Shown: one piece after another, positions 35,694-44,996 of the stretch | How the letters are laid out: the number at the start of each line of letters is the position of its first letter | How positions within the stretch are numbered: position 1 is the first letter of the stretch | Assembly: GCA_040754075.1 (NCBI GenBank) | Contig: JBFMDH010000030.1 | Location: 1-64,000 of the forward strand | Length of the DNA stretch: 64,000 bases | Reading direction: 5' to 3' | From: Acidobacteriota bacterium | GTDB lineage: Bacteria; Acidobacteriota; Blastocatellia; UBA7656 | Notes under the pieces: generated by a model | What the model was told of the DNA's origin: nothing | The model's database searches: none | Seen by the model: the letters and a program-made list of their open reading frames with translations, nothing else | Made by a program: the position numbers and the translations under genes

Positions 35694-38180
35694 ATGGTTG
35701 GAAGAACCATACTGCACTACAAAATATTGAAAGAGATTGGTAAAGGTGGCATGGGGATTGTTTATAAAGCCACAGATACCAAACTGCATCGCGCGGTCGC
35801 CATCAAAGCCTTAGCCACTGAACTGGTCGGCGATGAAAAAGCCCGCACCCGTTTTTTAAGAGAAGCGCGCGCCGCTTCTTCAATCGACCATCCCAACATT
35901 TGCACGGTTTATGAAATCAACGAAGTCGATAACCTTCTCTTTTTCGTGATGCCTTATATCGAGGGGCAGAATTTGAAAAAGTATATCAACGGTCGCCCAT
36001 TGCCGGTCGAACAGGCGCTCGAATTCGCTTTGCAAATCACCGACGCGCTTGCCGAAGCGCATCACAAAAATGTCCTGCACCGCGACATCAAATCCGCCAA
36101 TGTGATGATTAATGAACGCGGACAGATCAAAATTCTCGATTTCGGATTGGCGAAACTGACGAAAACTTCAAGCGACGAATCGCTCATCGTCAATGAACTC
36201 ACGCAACTCGGAAAACCGTTCGGCACGGCAAGTTATATGTCGCCGGAACAGGCGCGCGGGGAAGCCGCTGATGCGCGCAGCGATATTTTCAGTCTCGGTA
36301 TTGTGATTTATGAAATGCTCGCCGGACGATTGCCGTTTCGCGGGAAAACTTCTGTGGATGTGATGCACGCGGTTTTGCATACCGAACCTGACGCGCTTGA
36401 AAATGTCCCTTTGCGGTTTCAGAACATCATCCTGAAAGCCCTGGCAAAAGATAAAACGGCGCGTTACCAAACGGCTGATGCCATGCTTGATGAATTGCGC
36501 GCCTTTGCCCGCAGTTTCCATTCACAACAAAGCGGCGGAGGAGCACCATTCAGTTCGGCTTATCGCGCTTCAACCCGCCCGCAAAAAGAGACGGGGCTTG
36601 CCGGTCGCCTTGCCGGTTGGATGCAAAAGGCTTTCGGCAAATCGCAACCGGCAGTCGATGATTTGCAAGATACCGGCACGCCGACGACCGATTCATCACC
36701 GTCCAAAATTGAATCCACTCCGCCATCGGATGCGACAACCACCTGGAAGTCGCGCGATAAAAAAGCTCTGGCGATTTTGCCGTTTAAAAATTTATCGGGA
36801 AATTCTGCCGATGAATTTTACAGTTTCAGCCTTGCCGATTGTGTGATAACTGAACTGGCACAACTGCGCGATTTGATTGTTCGTCCGTCATCATACATTG
36901 CGCAATTTCAAGGCAAAGAGATTGACCCGCGCGCCATTGGCAATCAACTGACGGTTGATGCGGTACTCGTCAGCGGTTATATCAAAGCGGGCGACCGTTT
37001 TCGGGTGACGCCGCAATTGATTGATGTGGCGTCGGGCGATATTTTGTGGAGCGAAAAGATTGATGTCGATGCAAAAGACATCATCACTTTGCAGGACACG
37101 ATTTCACAGTTGATTGTCGAAGGCTTGCGGGTGCGCACGACCTCTAAAGAGCAAGCCAAACTCGCGAAGAAATCGCCGACCGAAAATCCGCAGGCTTATG
37201 AAAATTATTTGAAAGCCCGCACCGTGCTTTACAAATTCCTCACCCAGACCCTCAACGTGCAAGACCTCGAAGAAGCGATTGAGTTATTTGAAAGCGCCCT
37301 GGATATGGATGGCGATTTTGCGCTGGCGCATAGCGGTTTGGGGCTTTGCTATTTGAACTATGTTTTGAAAGGCATCGGCGGCGTCGAATATTACACGCGG
37401 GCGAAAGCGGCTTTTGAAGTGGCTCTGGCATTAGACCCCAATCTCATCGAATCCTGTGTGCGAATGGTTTACATCGATTTGCTTGAAGGGCGTTCGCAAC
37501 AAGCCAGAGCGGAGATTCGCCGGTTGCTGAAAAAAGCGCCCAATGAACCGTCTGTGCATTCGGCGGCGGCATATGTCTATCGGTTGTCTGGGCAATATGA
37601 AAAAGCGTTGGAGCAGTGGGCAGCCTATTTGAAAATCAGCCCGACCGACATCGTTTTCGCAAGCTATAACCGTGCCCGCATCTATGTCTATCAACGCGAC
37701 TGGGCAAAAGCGAAAAGCGAAATCGCTATGGGGCTAGCCATTGAACCGAACCATCCGAATTTAAAAATACAAAGCGGGGTGATCGCTTATTTTGAAGGGC
37801 AAATCGATAAAGCGACACAGATTATGGAAGCGGTATTGGCGAAAAATCCTGAACTCCATTCTCACAAATTACATCTGGCGGCAGCTTATCTTGCCAGAGG
37901 TGAACGTGACCGGGCTTTTGAATTGATTGATGAAAAGGTTGAAGCGACCGCCTACGCCGATCAGGATAATGCTTATCGGCTGGCATCCGTGTATGCGCTT
38001 GATAAGCAGGAAGACAAGGCGATTGAATGGCTATTGCGTGCCATTGAAATGGGCAATGAAAATTTCAGGTGGTTTGCGGTTGACCCGAGATGGGAGGCGT
38101 TAAGAGCCAGCCCGGGTTATCAGGAATTCTGGGAAAATCTGAAGGCTCGCCGCGAAAGCCTTCAAGAACCGGAAAAATAA
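35694..38180 (+). CDS. Ser/Thr protein kinase with TolB-like and TPR regions
   Basis: 828 residues. Residues 9-270 are a PknB-type kinase with all key residues: glycine loop GKGGMG (16-21), K38 in VAIKAL, HRD (129-131), DFG (149-151) and SYMSPEQARG activation segment. A linker of about 80 residues is followed by a TolB-N/FlgO-like domain (ALAILPFKNLSG, then SSYIAQFQGK and DAVLVSGYI), and then TPR repeats over about residues 500-800. No membrane segment is evident, so it appears cytosolic. This layout is common in Acidobacteria. Its partners are unknown; the FHA-protease at 12109 is one speculative reader. Confidence 0.95.
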   Translation: MVGRTILHYKILKEIGKGGMGIVYKATDTKLHRAVAIKALATELVGDEKARTRFLREARAASSIDHPNICTVYEINEVDNLLFFVMPYIEGQNLKKYINGRPLPVEQALEFALQITDALAEAHHKNVLHRDIKSANVMINERGQIKILDFGLAKLTKTSSDESLIVNELTQLGKPFGTASYMSPEQARGEAADARSDIFSLGIVIYEMLAGRLPFRGKTSVDVMHAVLHTEPDALENVPLRFQNIILKALAKDKTARYQTADAMLDELRAFARSFHSQQSGGGAPFSSAYRASTRPQKETGLAGRLAGWMQKAFGKSQPAVDDLQDTGTPTTDSSPSKIESTPPSDATTTWKSRDKKALAILPFKNLSGNSADEFYSFSLADCVITELAQLRDLIVRPSSYIAQFQGKEIDPRAIGNQLTVDAVLVSGYIKAGDRFRVTPQLIDVASGDILWSEKIDVDAKDIITLQDTISQLIVEGLRVRTTSKEQAKLAKKSPTENPQAYENYLKARTVLYKFLTQTLNVQDLEEAIELFESALDMDGDFALAHSGLGLCYLNYVLKGIGGVEYYTRAKAAFEVALALDPNLIESCVRMVYIDLLEGRSQQARAEIRRLLKKAPNEPSVHSAAAYVYRLSGQYEKALEQWAAYLKISPTDIVFASYNRARIYVYQRDWAKAKSEIAMGLAIEPNHPNLKIQSGVIAYFEGQIDKATQIMEAVLAKNPELHSHKLHLAAAYLARGERDRAFELIDEKVEATAYADQDNAYRLASVYALDKQEDKAIEWLLRAIEMGNENFRWFAVDPRWEALRASPGYQEFWENLKARRESLQEPEK

Positions 38181-38228
38181 CCAATCGGGGTTTCATAAGG
38201 TGATTGGCGCAGTTATTGAGCCATTAAA

Positions 38229-38260
38229 AAAAGGCTGGATGAACGTTCATCCAGCCTTTT
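38229..38260. terminator. Perfect 32-base palindromic terminator
   Basis: AAAAGGCTGGATGAAC and its exact complement GTTCATCCAGCCTTTT meet head to head at 38244/38245. The A- and T-tracts on either side make it work for both convergent genes (kinase and large secreted protein). Confidence 0.85.
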
Positions 38261-38292
38261 GGTTTTACGACTGTGTCAGTCGTGGTTGATGG

Positions 38293-41200
38293 TTATTTTT
38301 TAGGCGTTGATCCTACCGGCATAACCGGCATGCCACAAAGACAGGTGTTGTTGGTAATGTTGTCGTCACGAATCGTACAACGCAACGTCCCCGGCGGGCT
38401 TTGCAAACTGCCATTGCCCTTCTTGGTCGAGCCGTCAATCTGTAACAACACGCGACGATCCGGCGCGTTGTGCGTCAAGGTGTACACATTACCTTGTTTC
38501 TTCACGGTGCCGGTTCCCGTAAAGGTTGTGCCATCGCAGCAGAAGCGATAAGCGCCATTGGTCGTATTAAACAACGCCGAGGAATTGCAGGCGGCTGATT
38601 CATCCTGCAATGAAGCGTTGAATAACGCCACGGTGAATGTACAGGTCGCGGTGTTGCCTGCGGCATCGGTCGCTGTGCAAGTCACCGTCGTGACGCCAAC
38701 CGCGAAGGTTGACCCGGAAGGCGGTACACAAGCGGTCGTTACCCCTGGACAATTATCCGAAGCGGTTGGCGGCGGATAATTGACCACAGCAGTTGCCGCG
38801 CCCGGCGTCGGGGTGACTGCGGTCACGTTAGCCGGACAGGTGATTGACGGCGGTTGAGTGTCATTGATGGTGACGGTGAATGAACAGGTCGCGCCGCCGC
38901 CTGTGGGCGCTGCGCCGCCGCCGGATTCAGAGCAAGTGACAGTGGTTGTGCCCACAGGGAAGAACGACCCGGATGGCGGGGTGCAGGTCACTGTACCGCA
39001 AGAGCCGGTGGTTGTCGGTGCAGGATAGTTGACCACCGCGCCACACTGATTCGTGTCATTGCTTTGGGTGACATTTGCCGGACAAGTGAGGGTACAAGCG
39101 CCACCGGTGGTACAACAGGTGAAGCCAGCCGTGAGGGTGATGGTGTCAATACGCCAGCCGACATCGGCAACGCTGGTGTCGGTTGCCCGACGGAAGCGAA
39201 TGACGACCGGTTGCCCTTGAGACGAAGCGGGCAGATTGATGCCGGTAGTGACGTAACCGCTGGAGGTATTGGTGAAGGCTTGCCGACCGGCAATCGGGCT
39301 GGAGAAGTTGACACTGATGGTGCCATTGTAACCCTGAGTGCCGCCGACGAACGAACCGCCTGCCGTGATGATGTCGGTGAATGCCCCGCCGTTGATGGAG
39401 ATTTCGACAACCCCGCCATCAAAGGTGTTTTCCATATCGAAATTGTTACGGAAGGTCAACACCGCAGGACCCGCCGGGAGATTGAGGGTCGGCGTATCGA
39501 GCCATTCATCCGAAATATTATTCGGATCATTGGTGAAGGCGCTGTTGGGTGCGGTATCAGCGGTAGCGGCTTGGGTAGCCCAGGGGTTGGAGTTACCGGC
39601 GACGTCTTGGTTTTCGGTAGCGACCCAGCCAGCCGGAAGGGCAGGAGCGGTGACGCCATCGAAGTTTTCAGACAAGGCAGTGTTCAAGACACCGAGCGTG
39701 AACGTATAGGTGACGGTGCCAAGGTTAGTTGCGCCATCAGACAAATCCAGAGTAGCGGTGAGGGTGCCGCCGCAAGTGCCCGATGCCGTGAAGGTGAAGT
39801 TGCGGCAGACCGCAGGACCACCGGCAACCACAACTCCGTAATTTTGCGGAGCGCCCGCGCCGGTCACGCCACCCGTGTTTTGCAGGGTGCCAACCAGATT
39901 CGTCGTATCCAATCCGCCCGTGTTCTGCACACAGAGGCTGACGGTAACGTTTTCACCTGGGTCAATGGCGCCATTTGCCGGGGTACATCCTTCGGTTACG
40001 ATGGTTGCGCCAGCACTGGTGATGATAGCTGATGGTGCCAGGCAGCAATTGACGGTTGCCGTCCCGCCGGCTGTAACCGTTACCATTTGGGTGCAGGTGC
40101 TAAAGCCGCCGGGTGCCGTTACGGTGATCGTGTAGGTTCCCGGTGAAACTGTCATGGAAGCCGTCCCGCCAGCACTCGTCTGTCTGAAAAACCCATCAGC
40201 CGTGGTGGCAACCGCACCGGCAATCGGATTACCGCTAACGCAGTTGGTTACGTTGATATTAATCGTGCCACGCGGCGCAGTCACACAAGTCGGATTGACT
40301 TTGAAACTGAAGGCGCGGGTATTCCAGTCAAAAGTTGCGGTTGGGGAATCAACATATTCAAACGCTCCCCAGAAAGTGCATTCATCGGATGGGTCAACAA
40401 ACAATGAACTGTAATCGCCCCAGCGATTCGAGGTTGCGGTTTGTACCCCTCTGGTGACGGCTGAAAACGCATCTATTTCACCTTGCGGCAACGTGTTTGC
40501 AGGGTCGCCAGCCAACCGTCCGGTGTAAATCGCTGTGGGATTCAGCGCCGGGCTGGTGCCGCTGGCGTTAGCTGCGAGTGCGATATTGCCTTCGCCGTCT
40601 TGAGCCACAGACGCCATCCACAAGTCGCGACCGGTGCCGCTACCTGAACCCGGCGCATAAGTCGCTTCCTGGTTGATGGTCAACGCGCCGGTTCCGGCAT
40701 TGCGCCGCAATTCCATCCAGCGAATGCCTGCCTGATAAGTGGCTGAACTGGTTGGAGTGACGCCGCTGACGTTGACCGACCAGTTGAATACGTAAGATTG
40801 CACGCCGCCCGACAACACGCGGAAGTTCAAGGCGTGCATGAGGCGGTCAGCAATGGAATCCAGCCCTTCGCCGCCTGCCGGTTGAGCGATGTCGGCGCGC
40901 CCCGATGGATTACGGGCATCAAACGCCGCCACTGGAATATCCGACAGTTGAGTTAATGTCGAAGATGCCGGAGTCGTGTAATTCGGGCGAAACTCGAAGA
41001 CGCGAATCAAATCGGTGGCGGCACCGAACTCGTCGGCGTCAAACTCGATGAACAGGTTTGGCGTATTGACCGGCGGTGCGGTGAAGCCCTGTAGGTTGGT
41101 CGGCAACATGCCGCCTTCGGTATTTGGCAAGTTGAAGCCGATGATCTTCGCCGTCGGGTCGCCAACCAGCATCTTGGCGCGCTCGAAGACGTAGCATCCG

Positions 41201-42105
41201 GCACCGAGGAAAGCCGTGCCTGAAGTGTTGAAATCGTTGCTCGCCATGTAATAGCCGTCGGGCCAGACGCCGACGTGCGGATAGTCAACGAATCTCCCGG
41301 CATTAGTTAAAAAGTCATAAGCGTACCACGCGCCGGTCGGATCACCGGTTTGGGATACGGCGACGTGCATGTGCATCTGGCTGCTTGCATTAAAACGCAG
41401 ATTGAATTGACTGATGAACCAGCGGTCGGCAAGCGAGTCATAAAGCACAATCGGGTCGCCATCATCATCGGTGGCATTGGCGATGCCCACCAGTAAACTA
41501 CTGATTCTCACTGGCCCAAGCAGTGAGGTTCCGGTCTTATTGAAGACCTCAATCATACTGTTGGTGGCAAAAACCACATGGTTTGGGCCCACCGCCGCAT
41601 TGGTGTCGGGCGGCGCAAACCGCCCGCCAAATAGTGCGGGCAGGTCATCGGCTTCCGGGCCGTCGAAATTCTGAATCGGATTGGTGACGGCAGTGCTTTG
41701 CGGATCCTTGGCGTTGTTTATCGCCCGATCTAAAAAGTTAGTGGTCTTTTTCGGGTCCCATTCCGGGCGAATCCGCTTGACGTTGGAAGCGTTCTTCTCT
41801 TTTTTAATCTCTCTTTCGCGAGCGATTTTCGCCAGTTGTTCCGGGGTCAAAATTTCCGGCTTGATGTCCCTGAGAGCTGGCGTCACCACCATAGCTTGCG
41901 CCTGACTGAAAGAGGGAACGAGTTTACTGCCCTTTTGGGCAGACGATACTCCGGCTCTGAAAAGAGCGGGCAAGATGATGAATAAGGAACACAGGAGAAC
42001 GGAGAGGGCAATAACTCTAAATCTGAACTTCCGTCTGGGAGTAGATGAAGATGCCGTCCGCTCCACAGGCTTTCGCCCTGAAGAAAAACGAGCAAATCTT
42101 TTCAT
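38293..42105 (-). CDS. Large secreted protein with HYR-type domains
   Basis: 1270 residues. A long basic N-terminus and hydrophobic segment (about 31-55) form the export signal. Residues 150-600 include the acidic, aromatic-rich segment APPDTNAAVGPNHVVFATN, seen in exported proteins of soil bacteria. This is followed by a carboxypeptidase-regulatory-like stretch (GTININVTNCVSGNPIAGAV), a beta-sandwich region (LSENFDGVTAPALPAGWVAT), and two HYR-type repeats near 1050-1200 (CPANVTQSNDTNQCGAVVNY; CPANVTAVTPTPGAATAVVN). The last 70 residues are a small domain with cysteines. Probably an extracellular adhesion or surface protein; no enzyme site is seen. A long antisense frame here is a shadow. Confidence 0.88.
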   Translation of the reverse strand: MKRFARFSSGRKPVERTASSSTPRRKFRFRVIALSVLLCSLFIILPALFRAGVSSAQKGSKLVPSFSQAQAMVVTPALRDIKPEILTPEQLAKIAREREIKKEKNASNVKRIRPEWDPKKTTNFLDRAINNAKDPQSTAVTNPIQNFDGPEADDLPALFGGRFAPPDTNAAVGPNHVVFATNSMIEVFNKTGTSLLGPVRISSLLVGIANATDDDGDPIVLYDSLADRWFISQFNLRFNASSQMHMHVAVSQTGDPTGAWYAYDFLTNAGRFVDYPHVGVWPDGYYMASNDFNTSGTAFLGAGCYVFERAKMLVGDPTAKIIGFNLPNTEGGMLPTNLQGFTAPPVNTPNLFIEFDADEFGAATDLIRVFEFRPNYTTPASSTLTQLSDIPVAAFDARNPSGRADIAQPAGGEGLDSIADRLMHALNFRVLSGGVQSYVFNWSVNVSGVTPTSSATYQAGIRWMELRRNAGTGALTINQEATYAPGSGSGTGRDLWMASVAQDGEGNIALAANASGTSPALNPTAIYTGRLAGDPANTLPQGEIDAFSAVTRGVQTATSNRWGDYSSLFVDPSDECTFWGAFEYVDSPTATFDWNTRAFSFKVNPTCVTAPRGTININVTNCVSGNPIAGAVATTADGFFRQTSAGGTASMTVSPGTYTITVTAPGGFSTCTQMVTVTAGGTATVNCCLAPSAIITSAGATIVTEGCTPANGAIDPGENVTVSLCVQNTGGLDTTNLVGTLQNTGGVTGAGAPQNYGVVVAGGPAVCRNFTFTASGTCGGTLTATLDLSDGATNLGTVTYTFTLGVLNTALSENFDGVTAPALPAGWVATENQDVAGNSNPWATQAATADTAPNSAFTNDPNNISDEWLDTPTLNLPAGPAVLTFRNNFDMENTFDGGVVEISINGGAFTDIITAGGSFVGGTQGYNGTISVNFSSPIAGRQAFTNTSSGYVTTGINLPASSQGQPVVIRFRRATDTSVADVGWRIDTITLTAGFTCCTTGGACTLTCPANVTQSNDTNQCGAVVNYPAPTTTGSCGTVTCTPPSGSFFPVGTTTVTCSESGGGAAPTGGGATCSFTVTINDTQPPSITCPANVTAVTPTPGAATAVVNYPPPTASDNCPGVTTACVPPSGSTFAVGVTTVTCTATDAAGNTATCTFTVALFNASLQDESAACNSSALFNTTNGAYRFCCDGTTFTGTGTVKKQGNVYTLTHNAPDRRVLLQIDGSTKKGNGSLQSPPGTLRCTIRDDNITNNTCLCGMPVMPVGSTPKK

Positions 42106-42689
42106 AATGTTTACGGTCCTCCATAAGTTTTGAACTTTACCAATAATGCCTAATGCTTAGAATTGTTGACGAACGCCGAGAGCAAAGAATGTCAGCAGAA
42201 AGTTTCCGGAAATCCTTGTTGCTGATTTTCTTTATTTAATGACTGACTTAACTCAAAAGAGCGATTAATTAATAAACAGAAAACCTAATAAACAGAAAAA
42301 TATATTCAATAACTAAAAACCTTCATTTAATGCCTTTGAATACCGGCGTCAGAGGAGAAGTGCCTGGCTCAAACTATTGATTACTCATTACTGCTTGTAA
42401 ACGACGCCGAATATTATGCATGAATGGGAACTTAGTCAAGCCGAATAAAAAATAGGGATAAAGGATGGGTTATTGCCGGGAAAAGGGGCGTCACTCAAGC
42501 TTCCGGTTTATCAATTTGGGGAGTAAAAAGCCAATCAATCTACGGAAATTGCGCCTGCCCATTTATCGCGAACCTCACCTTCCTGCGCTCATCCCCAACC
42601 TTTTGTGCGGTCTAGCCTTGAGAAAAATTGATTCGCTTTTCCTGACAAGGTAGAATGGGTGCGGTGAGTTTACCTTGCCGGAGGCGGCT
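42106..42689. other. AT-rich divergent intergenic region
   Basis: The gap of about 580 bases separates the large secreted gene (minus) from ccsA (plus). It contains a direct repeat TAATAAACAGAAAA (two copies within about 42268-42303) in an AT-rich stretch, probably the promoter zone of the secreted gene, and the ccsA promoter at 42628-42656. A 62-codon frame at 42465-42653 shows no sign of being a gene. Confidence 0.45.
42628..42656 (+). promoter_or_regulatory. Sigma-70-type promoter for the ccsA-hemA-hemC group
   Basis: TTGATT (42628-42633) and TAGAAT (42651-42656) with 17-base spacing, 34 bases before ATG 42690. This is the best promoter match in the window. Confidence 0.65.
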
Positions 42690-43508
42690 ATGGATTATTT
42701 ATGGGTCATTATTCTTCTCGGTTATACCTTTTGTGTAGGTCAGGCAATTTTTACCTTGACGACGAAACGTCCGGTTATGCAAAGGGCCGCTAATGTTGCG
42801 TTAGGAATTTCATTCTTAGCGCACACGGTCTGGTTAATCTGGAAAGGGTTTACCGCAAATCGTTGCCCGATTGTCGGCACTCAGGAGATGTGCGCGTTTC
42901 TCTCCTGGTCATTGATCGTCTGTTTTTTTATTGCCACCCGCTGGTATCACGCCAATGCCTTGAAAGCCTTTGTGCTGCCCATCGTTTTTGTGTTGACCTG
43001 GGTGGCGGCGCTCGCCACCGGCACCTCGGAGCGCCCGGAAGGTTCGACCGAACCTTTGCAGAAATTATTATTCCCGGCACACGCCGGATTGATTCTTTTG
43101 GCTTACGCGGCGTTCTTTATTTCATTCGGCGCAGCCTTGATGTATATCCTGCAAGAGCGCGAATTGAAAAGGAAACGATTCGGCACGATTTTTTATCGCC
43201 TGCCGAGCCTCGAAACCTGCGATGCCATCAGTTTTAAAGCCTCAGCTATCGGCTTTGTCCTGCTGACGCTCGGCATTGCCGCAGGCATCGCCTGGTCGCG
43301 CACCCGCGATGGCGTATTCTGGCACGGACAACCCCTGGAAATGTTCGTCATCTTCATCTGGGTGATTTATCTGTTGATGTTGCAATCGCGCATCAGCGCC
43401 GGTTGGGGCGGACGCACGGCGGCGCTGGCTTCGATTATCAGTTTTATTTTAGTTGTCGGCAGTTTAATCGGTGTCCGATATTTAGGAACGTTGCACGTAT
43501 TTGGCTAA
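42690..43508 (+). CDS. CcsA/HemX-type cytochrome c assembly membrane protein
   Basis: About 272 residues and eight membrane spans. Family features of the CcmC/CcsA/HemX superfamily are seen: conserved His/Trp in HTVWLIWKGF, HAGLILLAYAAFFISFGAAL, and the tail GRTAALASIISFILVV. The usual tryptophan-rich motif is weak. HemX genes next to hemA influence glutamyl-tRNA reductase levels in some bacteria. GGAGG (42680-42684) gives ATG 42690; the frame opens at TTG 42675. The heptamer hairpin at 43513-43631 separates it from hemA. Confidence 0.88.
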   Translation: MDYLWVIILLGYTFCVGQAIFTLTTKRPVMQRAANVALGISFLAHTVWLIWKGFTANRCPIVGTQEMCAFLSWSLIVCFFIATRWYHANALKAFVLPIVFVLTWVAALATGTSERPEGSTEPLQKLLFPAHAGLILLAYAAFFISFGAALMYILQERELKRKRFGTIFYRLPSLETCDAISFKASAIGFVLLTLGIAAGIAWSRTRDGVFWHGQPLEMFVIFIWVIYLLMLQSRISAGWGGRTAALASIISFILVVGSLIGVRYLGTLHVFG

Positions 43509-43512
43509 AACT

Positions 43513-43631
43513 GTCTGGAGTCTGGAGTCGTGAGTCCGCAGTCCCTGATTTAACTTTGACTGGCGGCGCAAAGATTTAGTCAGAGGTGAAAGGCGCTGGC
43601 ACAACAGACTCCAGACTCCAGACTCCAGACT
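43513..43631. repeat. Paired inverted heptanucleotide arrays upstream of hemA
   Basis: Left 43513-43544: GTCTGGA, GTCTGGA, GTCGTGA, GTCCGCA, GTCC. Right 43606-43631: AGACTCC repeated three times plus AGACT, the complement type, 7 bases before ATG 43639. The arms can pair and enclose about 60 bases. The word GTCTGGA recurs from the hslO locus at 7330. Confidence 0.9.
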
Positions 43632-43638
43632 ATCGTTT

Positions 43639-44907
43639 ATGAATATTGTTCTTGTAGGTCTCAGTCACCGCACCGCGCCCGTCGAAATACGCGAACGCGT
43701 AGCGTTCAACGAAGCCTGTCTGGCGGAGGCGCTCGCCAATCTCGTCGATCAGGAGACGATTGACGAAGGGGTGATTGTCTCGACCTGTAATCGCGTTGAA
43801 CTGATTGCCTCATCGCCGGCGGGCGCTGAACCCGGACTCCATCGTTTAACCAACTTTATCTGCGATTTTCATAGCCTTTCGGTTGATACCATCCATCATC
43901 ACCTTTACCGTCACTCGCAGGATCACGCGATTAAACATCTCTTCCGTGTGGCGTCGAGCCTCGATTCGATGGTGCTCGGCGAATCGCAAATTCTCGGGCA
44001 GGTGAAAGAAGCCTATCGCAACGCCATCGAAGCCGGAACCGTCGGGCGTATTCTCAGCCAATTGATGCACCGCACGATCAACGTTGCCAAACGGGTGCGC
44101 ACCGAAACCGCGATTTCCCAACTGCCGGTGTCGGTGAGTTCTGTGGCTGTCGAACTCGCGGAAAAAATCTTCGGTGAGTTGAACAACAAAACCATACTTT
44201 TAGTTGGCGCAGGCGAAATGGCTGAACTCGCTGCGCAGAATTTGATGGAAGCCGGAAGCAATAAATTGCTGGTGACGAACCGCACGGCAGAACGCGCCGA
44301 ACGCTTTGCTCATGAGTTCAACGGCGGCACCGTCGGATTTGAAACCTTTTATGAAGTCATGCCGGTCGTCGATATTGTCATCTGTTCAACCGGCGCGCCT
44401 GATTATGTGATTCGCGCCGAAGAAGCGCGGCGCGCCTTGAAATCGCGACGCAAAGGACCGCTGCTGTTTATAGATATTTCGGTGCCGCGCAACATCGACC
44501 CGGAAGTCGCCGAACTCGATAACGCTTTCCTGTTCGATATAGATGATTTTGAAGGCGTCGTCGAATCCAATATCCGCGAACGCGAACGCGAGGCGCGCAA
44601 TGCCGAAGCCATCATCGAAACCGAAGTGCATAATTTCATCAAACATATGCGGTCGTTTGACATCGGACCTAGCATTGTCGAAGTCAAACAGATTGTCACC
44701 CAACTGGCGCAAAATGAACTCAAACGCCATCGTAAAAAACTTGGTGAATTAAGTCCCGAACAGGAAATTAAAATCGCTGAAGTCCTGCTTCCGGCGCTCG
44801 TCAATAAACTTTCACATCCGATTATTATGCAAATGCGCGCCGCAGCAAGAAACGAAGAACCGGCGGATACCCTCGAAGAATTAAGAAAGATGATAAAAAT
44901 TGATTAG
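43639..44907 (+). CDS. hemA: Glutamyl-tRNA reductase
   Basis: 422 residues. Full length; reduces glutamyl-tRNA to glutamate-1-semialdehyde, the first step of C5 heme synthesis. Motifs: LVGLSHRTAPVEIRERVAF at the N-terminus, STCNRVEL with the catalytic Cys (about residue 50), LGESQILGQVKEAY, the NADPH-binding VGAGEMAELAAQNL, and the C-terminal dimerisation helix. It is followed at once by hemC. Confidence 0.97.
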   Translation: MNIVLVGLSHRTAPVEIRERVAFNEACLAEALANLVDQETIDEGVIVSTCNRVELIASSPAGAEPGLHRLTNFICDFHSLSVDTIHHHLYRHSQDHAIKHLFRVASSLDSMVLGESQILGQVKEAYRNAIEAGTVGRILSQLMHRTINVAKRVRTETAISQLPVSVSSVAVELAEKIFGELNNKTILLVGAGEMAELAAQNLMEAGSNKLLVTNRTAERAERFAHEFNGGTVGFETFYEVMPVVDIVICSTGAPDYVIRAEEARRALKSRRKGPLLFIDISVPRNIDPEVAELDNAFLFDIDDFEGVVESNIREREREARNAEAIIETEVHNFIKHMRSFDIGPSIVEVKQIVTQLAQNELKRHRKKLGELSPEQEIKIAEVLLPALVNKLSHPIIMQMRAAARNEEPADTLEELRKMIKID

Positions 44908-44996
44908 TCATTGGTACGTTGTCAATTATCCATCTTTGCGAATGACCAATTGACAACGCCTCAATGACCAATGACAAGTGACCAATGACCAACGAC
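44906..44996. repeat. Heptanucleotide arrays between hemA and hemC
   Basis: Left arm 44906-44928 (AGTCATT, GGTACGT, TGTCAAT) faces right array 44944-44996 with the complement words (AATGACC, AATTGAC, then AATGACC, AATGACA, AGTGACC, AATGACC, AACGAC). The right array runs over the start codon of hemC and encodes its first residues MTND. Confidence 0.88.

Noticed and set aside
35528-35743. A 71-codon plus-strand frame before and into the kinase gene (FKASVSAGDLQKL...).
   Set aside because: It overlaps the kinase promoter and start in another frame. The middle part looks protein-like, but there is no start signal.
39064-40032. A 322-codon plus-strand frame antisense to the large HYR-type protein.
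   Set aside because: It is antisense to a convincing coding sequence with domain motifs, has no family-like segments and looks like a codon-composition shadow.
42465-42653. A 62-codon plus-strand frame upstream of ccsA.
   Set aside because: No Shine-Dalgarno or family pattern, and it overlaps the predicted ccsA promoter.
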